A stretch of DNA of 47,910 nt, from NCBI GenBank assembly GCA_900768245.1, contig CAAGCE010000245.1:1-47910 (forward strand). Direction: 5' to 3'. Below, piece after piece: positions 1 to 7,957 of this stretch. How positions within the stretch are numbered: position 1 is the first letter of the stretch; each line of letters starts with the position of its first letter. Below the pieces are notes generated by a model that saw only the letters and a program-made list of their open reading frames with translations, did no database searches and was not told where the DNA came from. The translations under genes were made by a program, and so were the position numbers. This DNA comes from Oscillospiraceae bacterium. Lineage in GTDB: Bacteria > Bacillota > Clostridia > Oscillospirales > Ruminococcaceae.

Positions 1-69
1 CCTTCTCAAATTTATCTCTTCTCGATTCACTTCGCTTTATTCGGTTTTGAAGGCTCTGCCTTTAATAAT

Positions 70-145
70 GCACCATTAGCTCAGTTGGTAGAGCAACTGA
101 CTCTTAATCAGTGGGTCCCCGGTTCGAGTCCGTGATGGTGCACCA
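70..145 (+). tRNA. tRNA-Lys(CTT)
   Basis: The acceptor stem GCACCAT pairs with ATGGTGC, followed by discriminator A and an encoded CCA at 143-145. The anticodon stem ACTGA/TCAGT encloses the loop CTCTTAA, which gives anticodon CTT. The T-arm GGTTCGAGTCC is standard. It is the first gene of a tRNA/5S cluster and probably lies in the distal part of an rRNA operon. Confidence 0.96.
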
Positions 146-148
146 AAT

Positions 149-223
149 GGCCCGTTGGTCAAGCGGTTAAGACTCCGCCCTCTCACGGCGGCATCGGGAG
201 TTCGATTCTCCCACGGGTCACCA
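149..223 (+). tRNA. tRNA-Glu(CTC)
   Basis: The acceptor stem GGCCCGT pairs with ACGGGTC (one G-T pair), followed by A and CCA at 221-223. The anticodon stem CCGCC/GGCGG encloses CTCTCAC, giving anticodon CTC. Only 3 bases separate it from tRNA-Lys, so both are probably cut from one transcript. Confidence 0.96.
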
Positions 224-257
224 GTGAGACCGCAGTTCCGCTGTACGGTCCACAATA

Positions 258-373
<116 letters not shown>

Positions 374-433
374 ACGAAGAAAGAACAGCAGTCAGGTTCT
401 TCTTGGCTGCTGTAAATTTCTATTATAATTCGT

Positions 434-510
434 GGGCCATTAGCTCAGTTGGTTAGAGCAACCGGCTCATAACCGGTCGGTCCTGGGTTCGAGTCCCCGA
501 TGGCCCACCA
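434..510 (+). tRNA. tRNA with CAT anticodon (elongator Met or Ile2)
   Basis: The acceptor stem GGGCCAT pairs with ATGGCCC, with discriminator A and encoded CCA at 508-510. The anticodon stem ACCGG/CCGGT encloses CTCATAA, giving CAT. It lacks initiator-tRNA features at the acceptor end, because its first pair is a normal G-C. Whether it is elongator Met or lysidine-modified Ile2 cannot be settled by eye. Confidence 0.93.
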
Positions 511-517
511 ATTTTGT

Positions 518-593
518 AGGGGTATAGCTCAGCAGGTAGAGCAGCGGTCTCCAAAACCGCGTGTCGTGAGTTCGATTCTTACTGCCCCTGCCA
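518..593 (+). tRNA. tRNA-Trp(CCA), integration target
   Basis: The acceptor stem AGGGGTA pairs with TGCCCCT, discriminator G, CCA at 591-593. The anticodon stem GCGGT/ACCGC encloses CTCCAAA, giving CCA (Trp). From the anticodon loop to the 3' end (549-593) the sequence is duplicated exactly at 14081 and 43951. The gene is therefore the attachment site for the two tandem elements in this window. The first element supplied a 3' end that keeps the tRNA intact. Confidence 0.97.
549..593 (+). repeat. att copy 1 (45-bp direct repeat, left end of E1)
   Basis: This 45-bp segment starts at the anticodon loop of tRNA-Trp and ends with its CCA. It is identical to 14081-14125 and 43951-43995. Identity stops exactly after CCA on the 3' side in all three copies. 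Location at a tRNA 3' end is the classical target of tyrosine integrases, and two such integrases are encoded inside the repeats. Confidence 0.95.
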
Positions 594-600
594 AATTTAA

Positions 601-644
601 TGCTCTCAAATGACGTAAATACGTCGTTTGAGAGCATTTTGTTA
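601..644 (+). terminator. Terminator after tRNA-Trp (E1 left end)
   Basis: A long hairpin: TGCTCTCAAATGACG at 601-615 pairs with CGTCGTTTGAGAGCA at 621-635, followed by TTTTGTTAT. It ends the tRNA transcript. It lies just inside E1, so the element itself brings it. Its interior holds the TACGTC motif also seen in the other two att-proximal hairpins. Confidence 0.85.
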
Positions 645-719
645 TATTGTGTTTTTTAGTGTCAAATGCGGTTTTGGACGGAATTTTAGTACGTTTTTGT
701 CCCGTTTTCGCTGAGAACT

Positions 720-737
720 GTCGTATTTTTGTCGTAT
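720..737 (+). repeat. Paired 11-bp-spaced repeats, E1 left arm (candidate integrase arm sites)
   Basis: GTCGTAT occurs at 720-726 and again at 731-737, exactly 11 bp apart. The same pair arrangement occurs at the E1 right end (13999-14016). The rest of 594-948 holds the tRNA terminator and the promoter of the regulator gene at 949, with no other gene seen. Arm-type binding is inferred from position and pairing. Confidence 0.6.
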
Positions 738-882
738 AAAGCCGCAGGAAAATGTGTCAGTTTATTGCCTGTAAATGACGTATTATAGCGATTTATTTAC
801 ATATTGTTTTTGTGTTTTTTGGTGTAAAACAACCGTTTATCCTGATTTTTGCGTGTAAATAATCAACTCTACTGACAGTCGG

Positions 883-912
883 TTGACTTTCTCAGAGCAT
901 ATACAGTATAAT
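883..912 (+). promoter_or_regulatory. Promoter of XRE regulator at 949
   Basis: -35 TTGACT at 883-888 and -10 TATAAT at 907-912 with an 18-bp spacer. Transcription would begin near 919, upstream of the AGGAGG and GTG start at 949. This argues against any translation start at 883, which is inside the -35 box. Confidence 0.75.
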
Positions 913-948
913 TATGACATAATAAACTTCAAACAGGAGGACGATATT

Positions 949-1758
949 GTGAATATGCAGAAAATTGGCGGCTTTATTGCCGAGGAAAGAAAAGCTAAAT
1001 CTTTTACGCAAAAAGAATTAGCTGCAATGCTTAATATCACTGACAAGGCTGTTTCCAAATGGGAACGTGGATTAAGTCTCCCGGATATTTCTATGCTGAA
1101 CCCTCTTTCGGAATGCTTAGGGGTATCTGTCAGCGAGCTTCTGAACGGGGAAAGGAACGTTACTTCAACGGACTCAGCGATAGAGCTTGATAGTGTCATT
1201 ACTTATGCACAACAGTCATCACATAGCATAAACACTACATTTCGCAGAATGGTCGGAACGATTTTTTCAATCGTTATGCTGTTAGGAATTGTAGTATGTA
1301 TGATTTGTAATTTTGCGGTTACAGGTGCGCTTACTTGGTCACTTTATCCAATAAGCTCAATTATTTTTGTATGGGCTGTAACCTTTCCACTTATAGTTCA
1401 TCAACAAAAAGGAATGCTCATATCTTTATGCTCAGTTACTGTCCTCCTTTGCCCATTTATCTGGGTATTGAGCCGCCTCACCGGTGTAGGAATGGTTTTT
1501 GTGGCTGGTTGGCGGATATCTGCAGCGGTTATTTATTATTTATGGATCGTTTATGTGATAATGAAAATTTGGAGAAAAAGAAAATGGTTTGCGGCAGGCA
1601 TTGCAATCTTTGGTGGAATTATACTTTGCATAGTAATAAATCTGATAGTATCTGCTTTGTTTGCCGCTCCTGTTACTGATGTATGGGATATTATTTCATA
1701 TGTAATAATGGGTATGTTGGCAGTTGGTTGCTTGGTTTGTGATAGAATAAAGCATTGA
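949..1758 (+). CDS. XRE-family regulator with membrane domain
   Basis: A 269-aa protein with an N-terminal Cro/C1-type helix-turn-helix at residues 8-60 (FTQKELAAMLNITDKAVSKW). About 40 linker residues follow, then five or six hydrophobic segments from about residue 100 to the end. This is a recognised class of membrane-anchored XRE proteins. The start is GTG at 949, because AGGAGG at 936-941 is optimally spaced and the promoter lies at 883-912. An ATG at 955 is the alternative. It is the first gene inside the left end of E1 and converges with the relaxase gene. A role in sensing envelope state or controlling the element is inferred; the DNA target is unknown. Confidence 0.8.
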   Translation: MNMQKIGGFIAEERKAKSFTQKELAAMLNITDKAVSKWERGLSLPDISMLNPLSECLGVSVSELLNGERNVTSTDSAIELDSVITYAQQSSHSINTTFRRMVGTIFSIVMLLGIVVCMICNFAVTGALTWSLYPISSIIFVWAVTFPLIVHQQKGMLISLCSVTVLLCPFIWVLSRLTGVGMVFVAGWRISAAVIYYLWIVYVIMKIWRKRKWFAAGIAIFGGIILCIVINLIVSALFAAPVTDVWDIISYVIMGMLAVGCLVCDRIKH

Positions 1759-1817
1759 GTAATTTGTTTTGTATGATATGTTATGTTATAGTCTAAATTA
1801 TACCTCTCTAATACAAC

Positions 1818-1857
1818 AAACGCCGTCCGTTCATAAGTCCGGACGGCGTTTCCATTA
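1818..1857. terminator. Bidirectional terminator between XRE and MobV genes
   Basis: The inverted repeat AAACGCCGTCC (1818-1827) / GGACGGCGTTT (1841-1851) lies between the ends of two convergent genes. The T-tract is weak on both sides. It sits immediately beyond the MobV stop codon at 1855-1857. Confidence 0.65.
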
Positions 1858-3576
1858 TAAGCTAGGTCCGCTGTTGATGCGGCGTTGGCTTCTGTCTTTT
1901 TCTGTCAGGCACTCATATTCCTCGGCTATGCTGTCACCAAGTCCATATTTGGTGTCTATCTCTTCGGCAAGCTCGTTCTTTCCAAATTTGCGGCAGAGTG
2001 CAGAGCCTGCATTGCATATAGCGTCGATAACGTTTCGCTGAGGTTTGTTCAGATCAGCCCTGCACTCATTCTTTGCGTATATGAGCGTTGCTGCCGACAT
2101 ACACAGCTCCTTTATGAATGCCATAGCATTGTTGAATTTGTCTGTCAGTGTTTTGAGTGTAGTTTCCAATACGCTGATTTTACCGTTGAGTTCAGAAACT
2201 TCTTTTTCGTGCTTTTCGGTAAGGATATGTTCCTGCTGTTCCAATGCAGCAGTCAGTCGTTGTTCGTGTGCGTTTTCGTTGCTTACTATCCTACAGTTTA
2301 GAGTTTGTATTTTGCTTTCCTTTTCATCAATAAGTGCGTCCAAATTTGCAATTTTGCTGTTTTTCTCGGATATGGTATTGCAAAGGTCGGCAATTTCCGC
2401 TTCTTTGCTGTTCAGCTCAACTTTTTTCTCAAAAATGATCTCGCCGTAGTATTCGTGAGGACTGTTCTTCTGATTCATCAGTTCACGCCGTTCTTCTTCG
2501 ATGATCTGTCCTGCTTGTTCAAGCTGAGTAGCAAGTGCAAGGTTTATTTCGGCAGATGCTTCGTTGATCTCAGCCTGCTCATTTACAAGTTGTTCAGCTC
2601 TGGCAAGCTCCTCTGACCTTTCCGACAGTTCCTTTTCACGGTTGTCGAGAATTGTCTGCTGTTCAGTTCGTTTCTTCTCCCATTCGGCTTTATTGGAGCA
2701 TATCGCAGAAACCATAGTGTCAGCTTCGGACTTTGCATCTGCTATGATGCTTTCGGCTTTTTCTTCGGCAGACCGAAGGTGTTCTTCCGCTTTTTCATTC
2801 TTGCGGTCAGCCTTGCGTTTCTGTTCGGTAAGGTCGGCAATCATTGCGTCCCGATTGCTTGATATGAGCTGTGCGTCCTCAACAGCTTTGTTCAGACGGT
2901 CAAGCTCGGAACGCTTTACGACTACCTTATCCTTTCCGAGAAGCTTATACACGGCAGAGCTTTCTTCTTCAATAGGTACTGCCTTGAACACTTTGAGGTT
3001 TTCACTTGTCTGCTTTAGCTGCTTGATTGTCTTGTTACCGCCAACGGTCGCTCCGTTGAGTATTCCTATATCCCTGCCGAAAACTGCTGTCATATGTTTT
3101 GTCAGATCGGGGTGGAACGTGTTCAGGTCTTTTCGGGTTATACATTCTTTTGCGGAGAGCTTCGGGATCCCTTTTTTCTTGTCTGTCACCACGGGGACGA
3201 AATTATAATGTATGTGCGGTGATGTTTCGTCCATATGAACGGGTGAGGATATTACATTTTCTTTTCCGTAGCGGGCATTCAGAAACTTGTAGCACTCATC
3301 AAAAAACAGGGGCAGTTCTTCCGGTGTCAGCGATTCCGGTGCGGTAATCACCCAATCGCACATTACATTTACATTTGCCCTTTTCAAAACCTTGATCTCG
3401 CTCATTCTCTTGTGCAGAAAATCAAGGCAAGAGAGGGGCTGATCTTTTTCTGCAAGGTTGTAATTCAGGTGTGTGCGGCTTTCGTCAATATTGCTTGTAC
3501 TGCTTGAATGCGACCTGTCGTAATGGGCAAACATATGCCCTGCTGCGGCTGCTTTATATTTTTCTAAGTGAGCCAT
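1855..3576 (-). CDS. MobV-family relaxase (Pre/Mob)
   Basis: A 573-aa protein. The N terminus has the MobV signature: an Arg/Asn-rich block SRTHLNYNL around residues 33-41 and the metal-binding motif HMDETSPHIH at 114-123. These nick plasmid DNA at oriT and lead the strand during mobilization. Residues about 230-500 form a long Glu/Lys-rich coiled coil, usual for this family. The start is the ATG at 3576, preceded by AAAGGAG 8 nt upstream; a longer reading frame to 3639 crosses the inverted-repeat region and has no ribosome site. It lies downstream of the integrase on the same strand, with the candidate oriT between them. A small metal-dependent or Tyr-independent chemistry is typical for MobV and was not tested here. 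Confidence 0.92.
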   Translation of the reverse strand: MAHLEKYKAAAAGHMFAHYDRSHSSSTSNIDESRTHLNYNLAEKDQPLSCLDFLHKRMSEIKVLKRANVNVMCDWVITAPESLTPEELPLFFDECYKFLNARYGKENVISSPVHMDETSPHIHYNFVPVVTDKKKGIPKLSAKECITRKDLNTFHPDLTKHMTAVFGRDIGILNGATVGGNKTIKQLKQTSENLKVFKAVPIEEESSAVYKLLGKDKVVVKRSELDRLNKAVEDAQLISSNRDAMIADLTEQKRKADRKNEKAEEHLRSAEEKAESIIADAKSEADTMVSAICSNKAEWEKKRTEQQTILDNREKELSERSEELARAEQLVNEQAEINEASAEINLALATQLEQAGQIIEEERRELMNQKNSPHEYYGEIIFEKKVELNSKEAEIADLCNTISEKNSKIANLDALIDEKESKIQTLNCRIVSNENAHEQRLTAALEQQEHILTEKHEKEVSELNGKISVLETTLKTLTDKFNNAMAFIKELCMSAATLIYAKNECRADLNKPQRNVIDAICNAGSALCRKFGKNELAEEIDTKYGLGDSIAEEYECLTEKDRSQRRINSGPSL

Positions 3577-3619
3577 TTGCATTTCTCCTTTCATTTGTGC
3601 GGATTCGGGTAATATAGGG

Positions 3620-3770
3620 GTGACGGCTCGTCCGCCCAAACTCCGTTTTGGTGGAGCAAGTTATACCAAAATTCCGAGCCGTCAATTTCACTTGGGGCGA
3701 ACTTGACTGAATTTTGGTTAACTTGCTCTCAAACGCCGAGGGCTTTCGATGTTTCCTGCGGAAACATCGC
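3620..3770. other. Inverted-repeat region, candidate oriT of E1
   Basis: Three nested symmetries occupy the spacer before the relaxase. GACGGCTCG near 3622 pairs with CGAGCCGTC near 3675. GAGCAAGTT..CCAAAATT (3654-3673) pairs with AATTTTGG..AACTTGCTC (3710-3728). CGATGTTTCC/GGAAACATCG forms a perfect 10-bp hairpin at 3747-3769. Relaxase targets usually lie next to the relaxase gene, so oriT is the best reading. The pMV158 nick sequence was looked for and not found. Confidence 0.55.
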
Positions 3771-3809
3771 TTTGGGGAAAAGGGTGTGTAGCACTGATAT
3801 GTAGGATAG

Positions 3810-4946
3810 TTAATATAAGTTATTCAGCGTCATTACCGCAGAATGCTTCTGCTGTTCAACGACGTGATGATAAGTGTTCAAAGTTGTTGAAACATCTTCG
3901 TGACCGAGAATTTCCGAAACAGCCTTTATGTCAACTCCATTGCGAATGAGCGTTGTAGCGAATGTGTGACGGAGTGCGTGGATAAGATTTTCCTTATCTG
4001 TTATCCCACACTTTTTCAGAATACATTCCATGGTCTTGTAAACCTTTCGGGGAGAAGTTATGGTGTGATTCTTTGTGGCGATAACACGATCCTTGTCATG
4101 GATAATGCTGCGGAGGTGTTCGAGTGCATCGACAGCGTTGTCATTCAGCGGAATGTAACGAGTGGACTTGTCCGTCTTGGGCGTGTCCTGTTCAAGAAGA
4201 ACGTAACTGCTCTCGGCATCTTCCGCACGATTCTTGACTTCCACAACATTTCCATGAATGTAGATATGACGCTTTTCAAGGTCAACGTCCTTCCACTTTA
4301 GATAAAGCGGCTCGCCTTCTCTCATTCCCGTATTCAGAATGAGGACAATGAGATAGCCGTATCTGTAAACGGGTGCGCCGTTCTTGTAGGTGCGCTTTGC
4401 TTCTTCCACAATAGCCGTGATCTCCTCGGGAGTGTATGCGGTGATCTCCTTCCGTTCCTTGACCTTTGAAGAAGGGAGCTTCACACCTTTAACGGGATTT
4501 TTGAGTATCTCCCCACGCTGTACGCCCAGCTCCATACAGGCATTGAGATTGTTGTATGCTTTCTTTGCTGTGGAATAGGATTTTTCGCTGATGATCGTGT
4601 TTATCATCTTCTGAACGTCGTTTGAGGTCAGGGCGTTTATCTGGATATGACCGATCGCAGGAAATATCTGATATTTCAAAGACTGCTCCACACGATCGTA
4701 TGAGCTTGGTTTCAGCTCGGGCTTTTTTATATCTTCAAGCCAATGGGTCATATACGTTGATACCGTCATTTTCTTGACGTTGGAAATATCGTAACGCATT
4801 GCTTCTGCAATAAGCTCCCGGGCTTTTCTTCGGACTTCCGCTTTTGTTGCTCCGTATACGGACTTTCTGTTGTTGGGCGAAATTGTGACCTTCTGCTCAA
4901 AATATCCGTCCTTACGCTGTTTGATTTCGGGAAGCTTCCTTGACAC
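3810..4946 (-). CDS. int: Tyrosine integrase of E1
   Basis: A 378-aa site-specific recombinase of the Tn916/phage type. An N-terminal arm-binding region (about 1-60) is followed by a SAM-like core-binding domain (about 60-150) and the catalytic domain. Catalytic residues are visible: Arg209 (TGMREGEP), Lys257 or Lys260, His323-xx-Arg326 (HALRH), His349 (LGHED) and nucleophile Tyr359 (LNTYHH). The start is GTG at 4946 behind AAAGGAG. The excisionase gene lies 64 bp upstream and a hairpin separates them. It is expected to recombine the tRNA-Trp repeats bounding E1. The length is normal and no defect is seen. Confidence 0.95.
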   Translation of the reverse strand: MSRKLPEIKQRKDGYFEQKVTISPNNRKSVYGATKAEVRRKARELIAEAMRYDISNVKKMTVSTYMTHWLEDIKKPELKPSSYDRVEQSLKYQIFPAIGHIQINALTSNDVQKMINTIISEKSYSTAKKAYNNLNACMELGVQRGEILKNPVKGVKLPSSKVKERKEITAYTPEEITAIVEEAKRTYKNGAPVYRYGYLIVLILNTGMREGEPLYLKWKDVDLEKRHIYIHGNVVEVKNRAEDAESSYVLLEQDTPKTDKSTRYIPLNDNAVDALEHLRSIIHDKDRVIATKNHTITSPRKVYKTMECILKKCGITDKENLIHALRHTFATTLIRNGVDIKAVSEILGHEDVSTTLNTYHHVVEQQKHSAVMTLNNLY

Positions 4947-4965
4947 TTTGATCTCTCCTTTCTGT

Positions 4966-4992
4966 ATCGGGGCATATAGGATATGCCCCGAT
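4966..4992. promoter_or_regulatory. Hairpin between xis and int
   Basis: ATCGGGGCATA (4966-4976) pairs with TATGCCCCGAT (4982-4992) around a 5-nt loop. On the minus strand it lies just before the integrase ribosome binding site and has no T-tract. It could be an attenuator or an mRNA processing or stability element that sets integrase level relative to excisionase. Confidence 0.55.
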
Positions 4993-5010
4993 ATTGTGAT
5001 GATTCAGTAA

Positions 5011-5235
5011 TCAGCCGATGATAAAGGACTTGCCTGCATAGGTGTTCAGCCACTTTTCAAAGGCGGTCTTTTCAATGCGGAGGATACCGCCCATCTTGAT
5101 GGAAGGAAAGCCTTCGGAGCTGAACAGCTTATACACACTGCTGCGGCTGATGTGCATAATTGCCATAATGTTTTCGGGTGTGTAGAGAACGGGAGCGTTC
5201 TCAACGGGTGCTGCGGTTGTCTTTGTTGCATTCAT
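5011..5235 (-). CDS. xis: Excisionase-like HTH protein
   Basis: A 74-aa protein with a MerR/excisionase-type winged helix (HTH_17). Residues about 18-62 read LYTPENIMAIMHISRSSVYK, then a wing with GGILRI and the typical final FEKWL. Proteins of this type bend DNA at att sites and steer the integrase toward excision. The ATG at 5235 is preceded by AGAGG. It lies directly upstream of int on the same strand, the usual xis-int order. Confidence 0.85.
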   Translation of the reverse strand: MNATKTTAAPVENAPVLYTPENIMAIMHISRSSVYKLFSSEGFPSIKMGGILRIEKTAFEKWLNTYAGKSFIIG

Positions 5236-5273
5236 ATTGATTTACCTCTTTCTTTTGTGATTTTTATTTTTAA

Positions 5274-5403
5274 GGGACGATGGGACAATGGGACAATGGA
5301 CTGTCTTGTTGTCGGAAAGTCCCTTATTTACGTTGGTTTGGTTTTTTTATCCGTTGTGACAATGGGTGTCAATGACGTACATTTTGTGCCAATGACGGAC
5401 AAT
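5274..5403. repeat. Octamer repeats (GACAATGG type), left cluster
   Basis: About seven related octamers are packed here: GGGACGAT, GGGACAAT and GGGACAAT at 8-bp steps (5274-5297), then GACAATGG, GTCAATGA, CCAATGAC and GACAAT (5358-5403). The cluster overlaps the 3' end of the DUF3987 gene. The same words occur inverted at 7813-7927, on the far side of the replication/control block. They resemble iterons or operator arrays. Confidence 0.6.
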
Positions 5404-6844
5404 ATACCTTGAGTACATCTGGTTCAAGCATAACGGGGTTCAGCTCGTAGCTCTCTTTCCTACGGTTTCCGCTTCCTTCGGGCGGAGGAATATATGTAAG
5501 GAAATTGCAGGCTGTCAGTTTTTCAAGGGCAGTTTCTATCTGCTCACTGCTGAGCCTTTTAGCAGTTCTCTTAATATCTCGGAGAGAAATAACAGTCCTG
5601 CCATCTCTAATCACCCTGGCGGTTATCTTATCAAGAAGATACTGTGCCGAATTGTCATAGTTGTCGGCACACATCATTTTAAGATAGTGCTGACCGAAGT
5701 AGGTTGTTATATCAATAGCTGCCTGCATTGTTTCTCCCGAAATACATTCGGAGGGGGAGTGTTCGCATAGGTGTATAACTCCTGCTATTCTTAATGTTTT
5801 GCCGAGTATCTTACTGAAAAACTCCCTATGCTCCGCAAGGTTTTCCATATCGGACATCTGAAACTCTATCTTGTCGGCATAGTCGGTAAGCAGATCGACA
5901 GCCTTGCAGCTCAGGTCAATACGGCATTCGTCGTTTCGGGGCATATTCAGAAGCCTGGTTATAAGGTCATTGTATGCCCTTGTTACAGAGTTGCCGTTTA
6001 CGTCCTGAATGAGCCTTCGGTGTCCTATCATACTGTCGGGTATGCAGAACAGGAAACGCTGTGTAAGCCCCTTTCCCGTGAACTGAGTATTGTTTATAAC
6101 GCTGTTGAGCACTTGCGGCTGAGCGCATATCCCGAATGTCAGCAGAGGACGATGGAGGGCAACAGAGCCGTACTTGCGGTCTATCTTTACAGGTTCGCCG
6201 TCATAACCAGAGAGGAAGATATTGAGGTTGGTGACGCTGCTTGAGTACATTCCCGAAATTACATCGAATATTCCGCCTTCGGGGGAGAGAATGCCCATAG
6301 CTTCATCATTTTCGCTCATAATGCCTGCAAGAGCTTCGGCGGTAACGTCTGTCGTTATCAGCTTCATCTCGGTTACGGGCGGCAGGTCGTTGATCTCCTG
6401 CTGTATCTCCTTGACCTTTTCGACAGGCTCGTCCTTCTCGATTGCTCTGTGTAGCTTGTATTCAAGCTGTTTTCGTGTATTTCGGTAGGTCTGCACATCT
6501 AAAAGGTGATTCTCATTGTATTCGACTACATAATGGGTGATAGGCTTTGTCATTGCACTGAATACGGCTGATTTACGTTCACCGGGAGGGGCACATATAA
6601 GAATGTATAGATTCAGCTCTTCTGCCCAATGTTCGCTGAAATACACCTTTGCTTTGCCCTGCAAGCAGACCGATAACGCTGCTAATGCGACAGCTGCAGG
6701 CATATCGGGATAGACCTGAGTTGTTTCGGCAACGTAATTCACCATATCCCGTATGGTCGGCGGTAACGCTCCAATCGGGAACGGCGGCGGAGATTTTGCC
6801 GGGTTAAGCGGCGTAGGATAAATCGTAGTTTCTGTGGTTTCCAT
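5369..6844 (-). CDS. DUF3987 (YfjI-like) replication-type ATPase
   Basis: A 491-aa protein of the DUF3987 family found in integrative elements, phages and plasmids. A P-loop APPGERKS lies at residues 85-92. The conserved stretch PEGGIF and a conserved cluster around SGYDGEP and QFTGKGLTQRFLF fit the family's helicase-like core. A C-terminal helical region (about 400-470) looks like a winged helix. It starts at the ATG at 6844 behind AAAGGAAAAC and leads the leftward operon with xis and int. A replication or transfer role is inferred from family context. The 3' end overlaps the octamer repeat cluster. Confidence 0.85.
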   Translation of the reverse strand: METTETTIYPTPLNPAKSPPPFPIGALPPTIRDMVNYVAETTQVYPDMPAAVALAALSVCLQGKAKVYFSEHWAEELNLYILICAPPGERKSAVFSAMTKPITHYVVEYNENHLLDVQTYRNTRKQLEYKLHRAIEKDEPVEKVKEIQQEINDLPPVTEMKLITTDVTAEALAGIMSENDEAMGILSPEGGIFDVISGMYSSSVTNLNIFLSGYDGEPVKIDRKYGSVALHRPLLTFGICAQPQVLNSVINNTQFTGKGLTQRFLFCIPDSMIGHRRLIQDVNGNSVTRAYNDLITRLLNMPRNDECRIDLSCKAVDLLTDYADKIEFQMSDMENLAEHREFFSKILGKTLRIAGVIHLCEHSPSECISGETMQAAIDITTYFGQHYLKMMCADNYDNSAQYLLDKITARVIRDGRTVISLRDIKRTAKRLSSEQIETALEKLTACNFLTYIPPPEGSGNRRKESYELNPVMLEPDVLKVYCPSLAQNVRH

Positions 6845-6874
6845 ATTTGTTTTCCTTTCTTTTTGTGTAAAGTA

Positions 6875-6903
6875 TTGACATTTGTGTTTATATAGGGTAT
6901 AAT
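6875..6903 (+). promoter_or_regulatory. Rightward promoter of XRE regulator at 7054
   Basis: A consensus TTGACA at 6875-6880 and a consensus TATAAT at 6898-6903 with a 17-bp spacer. It faces the regulator at 7054 and leaves a leader of about 145 nt. It overlaps nothing coding, because the DUF3987 gene starts at 6844 going the other way. Confidence 0.8.
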
Positions 6904-6954
6904 AATATTATAGATAAGAGAGTATGTATAATAAATTATATCTGTTATGATTAT

Positions 6955-6983
6955 AGTATAATATATTATACCTTGCTTGTCAA
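6955..6983 (-). promoter_or_regulatory. Leftward promoter of DUF3987-xis-int operon
   Basis: On the minus strand TTGACA (6983-6978) and TATACT (6960-6955) are separated by 17 bp. It faces the DUF3987 gene starting at 6844. With the rightward promoter at 6875 it forms face-to-face overlapping transcription, a layout typical of a lysogeny-like switch. Confidence 0.75.
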
Positions 6984-7053
6984 TACAGTTTTTGAGATTT
7001 TTTGTTGTTTTATATTGTTTTGTAATGATGAACAAAAAAGATGGGAGAAAATT

Positions 7054-7806
7054 ATGAGTTTTTACGAAAGACTAAAGGCAGTCTGTGACGAAAAGGACAA
7101 AAAAATCACCACAGTTGTGGTTGACTGTGGCGGTAATAAGGGTTCTATCGCAAGTTGGAAGAAGGGAACTGTCCCCAACTATACTATTATAGAGAAGTTG
7201 GCAGAGGAGCTTGATGTCAGCGTTGATTTTCTTGTGGGCAAGGAAGAGGTCGATATTCAGCCTAAAAAATATTTTGGCACGTTGGACGTAATGCTGGCAT
7301 CAAAATACAAGTACATCAACCTCAGCTGTCTTAATGAGATCTCCGACGATGATATGAAAAGGTATGAAGCATATCTGAACTGTTCCACCAAGTTTATGTA
7401 TGACAGAACAAGCGTAAAATACGAACCTGTTAAACAGTGCAGGACGGAATCGGACATTGACACCGATCTGACTGATGAGATCATTGACGTTATGAGCTTT
7501 CTGCCCGGCAGCGATGATGTTCGTTTCTTGCAGATACAGATCTCACGAATTGTTCTTTTCAATCTTCGGGCATTAAAAAATGAAGGGAACAGTATAATAG
7601 CGGAGAGCAAGTCGCTTAATAAGGCTAATCTGAAATTTCTCCTTGATGAAAGCGGCAGCACAAGCGTGAAGGCATACGGTTTTACAAGCGATGAGGTGCG
7701 TTCTATTCACAGGGATAGTGGGCTTAGTTATCAGTATCTGTTTTCGGGAGTTATGAAAGCAAAGGACAAGGAGATTTTTAAGGCTGATTCGCAGGAACAG
7801 AAATAA
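7054..7806 (+). CDS. XRE-family repressor-like regulator
   Basis: A 250-aa protein. Residues 1-68 form a Cro/C1 helix-turn-helix ending in KLAEELDVSVDFLVGK, a standard end for this domain. The remaining 180 residues are not recognised and contain no transmembrane segment or peptidase motif. The start is the ATG at 7054 preceded by GGGAG; upstream codons are AT-rich leader. It is divergent to the DUF3987-xis-int operon with promoters for both in the gap. It is therefore probably the switch that holds E1 quiescent. The octamer repeats on both sides of the block are candidate operators. Confidence 0.82.
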   Translation: MSFYERLKAVCDEKDKKITTVVVDCGGNKGSIASWKKGTVPNYTIIEKLAEELDVSVDFLVGKEEVDIQPKKYFGTLDVMLASKYKYINLSCLNEISDDDMKRYEAYLNCSTKFMYDRTSVKYEPVKQCRTESDIDTDLTDEIIDVMSFLPGSDDVRFLQIQISRIVLFNLRALKNEGNSIIAESKSLNKANLKFLLDESGSTSVKAYGFTSDEVRSIHRDSGLSYQYLFSGVMKAKDKEIFKADSQEQK

Positions 7807-7812
7807 TTCTGC

Positions 7813-7927
7813 TATTGTCACCATTGACATGCATTGTCACGTCATTGGCACAAACAGGGAAATGCCTATAAACAACGATGATAAGCCACTTGACAGCGTT
7901 CGAGAGTTCCATTGTCCCATTGTCCGC
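7813..7927. repeat. Octamer repeats, right cluster (inverted to 5274-5403)
   Basis: ATTGTCACC, ATTGACATG, ATTGTCACG and GTCATTGGCACAAA occur at 7813-7854, and CCATTGTCCCATTGTCC at 7909-7925. These are reverse complements of words at 5281-5403; GTCATTGGCACAAA matches its inverted partner over 14 bases. The cluster fills most of the gap between the XRE gene and the nuclease at 7958. Confidence 0.6.
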
Positions 7928-7957
7928 AAGATATAAAAGTGAGCAAGGAGTATAGCT

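Noticed and set aside
1335..1679. A 114-codon frame inside the first XRE gene
   Set aside because: It is an out-of-frame shadow of a gene with clear helix-turn-helix and membrane segments, and it lacks a ribosome site.
3747..3769. The 10-bp hairpin as terminator of the integrase gene
   Set aside because: No T-tract follows on either strand, and it lies in a larger inverted-repeat region next to the relaxase.
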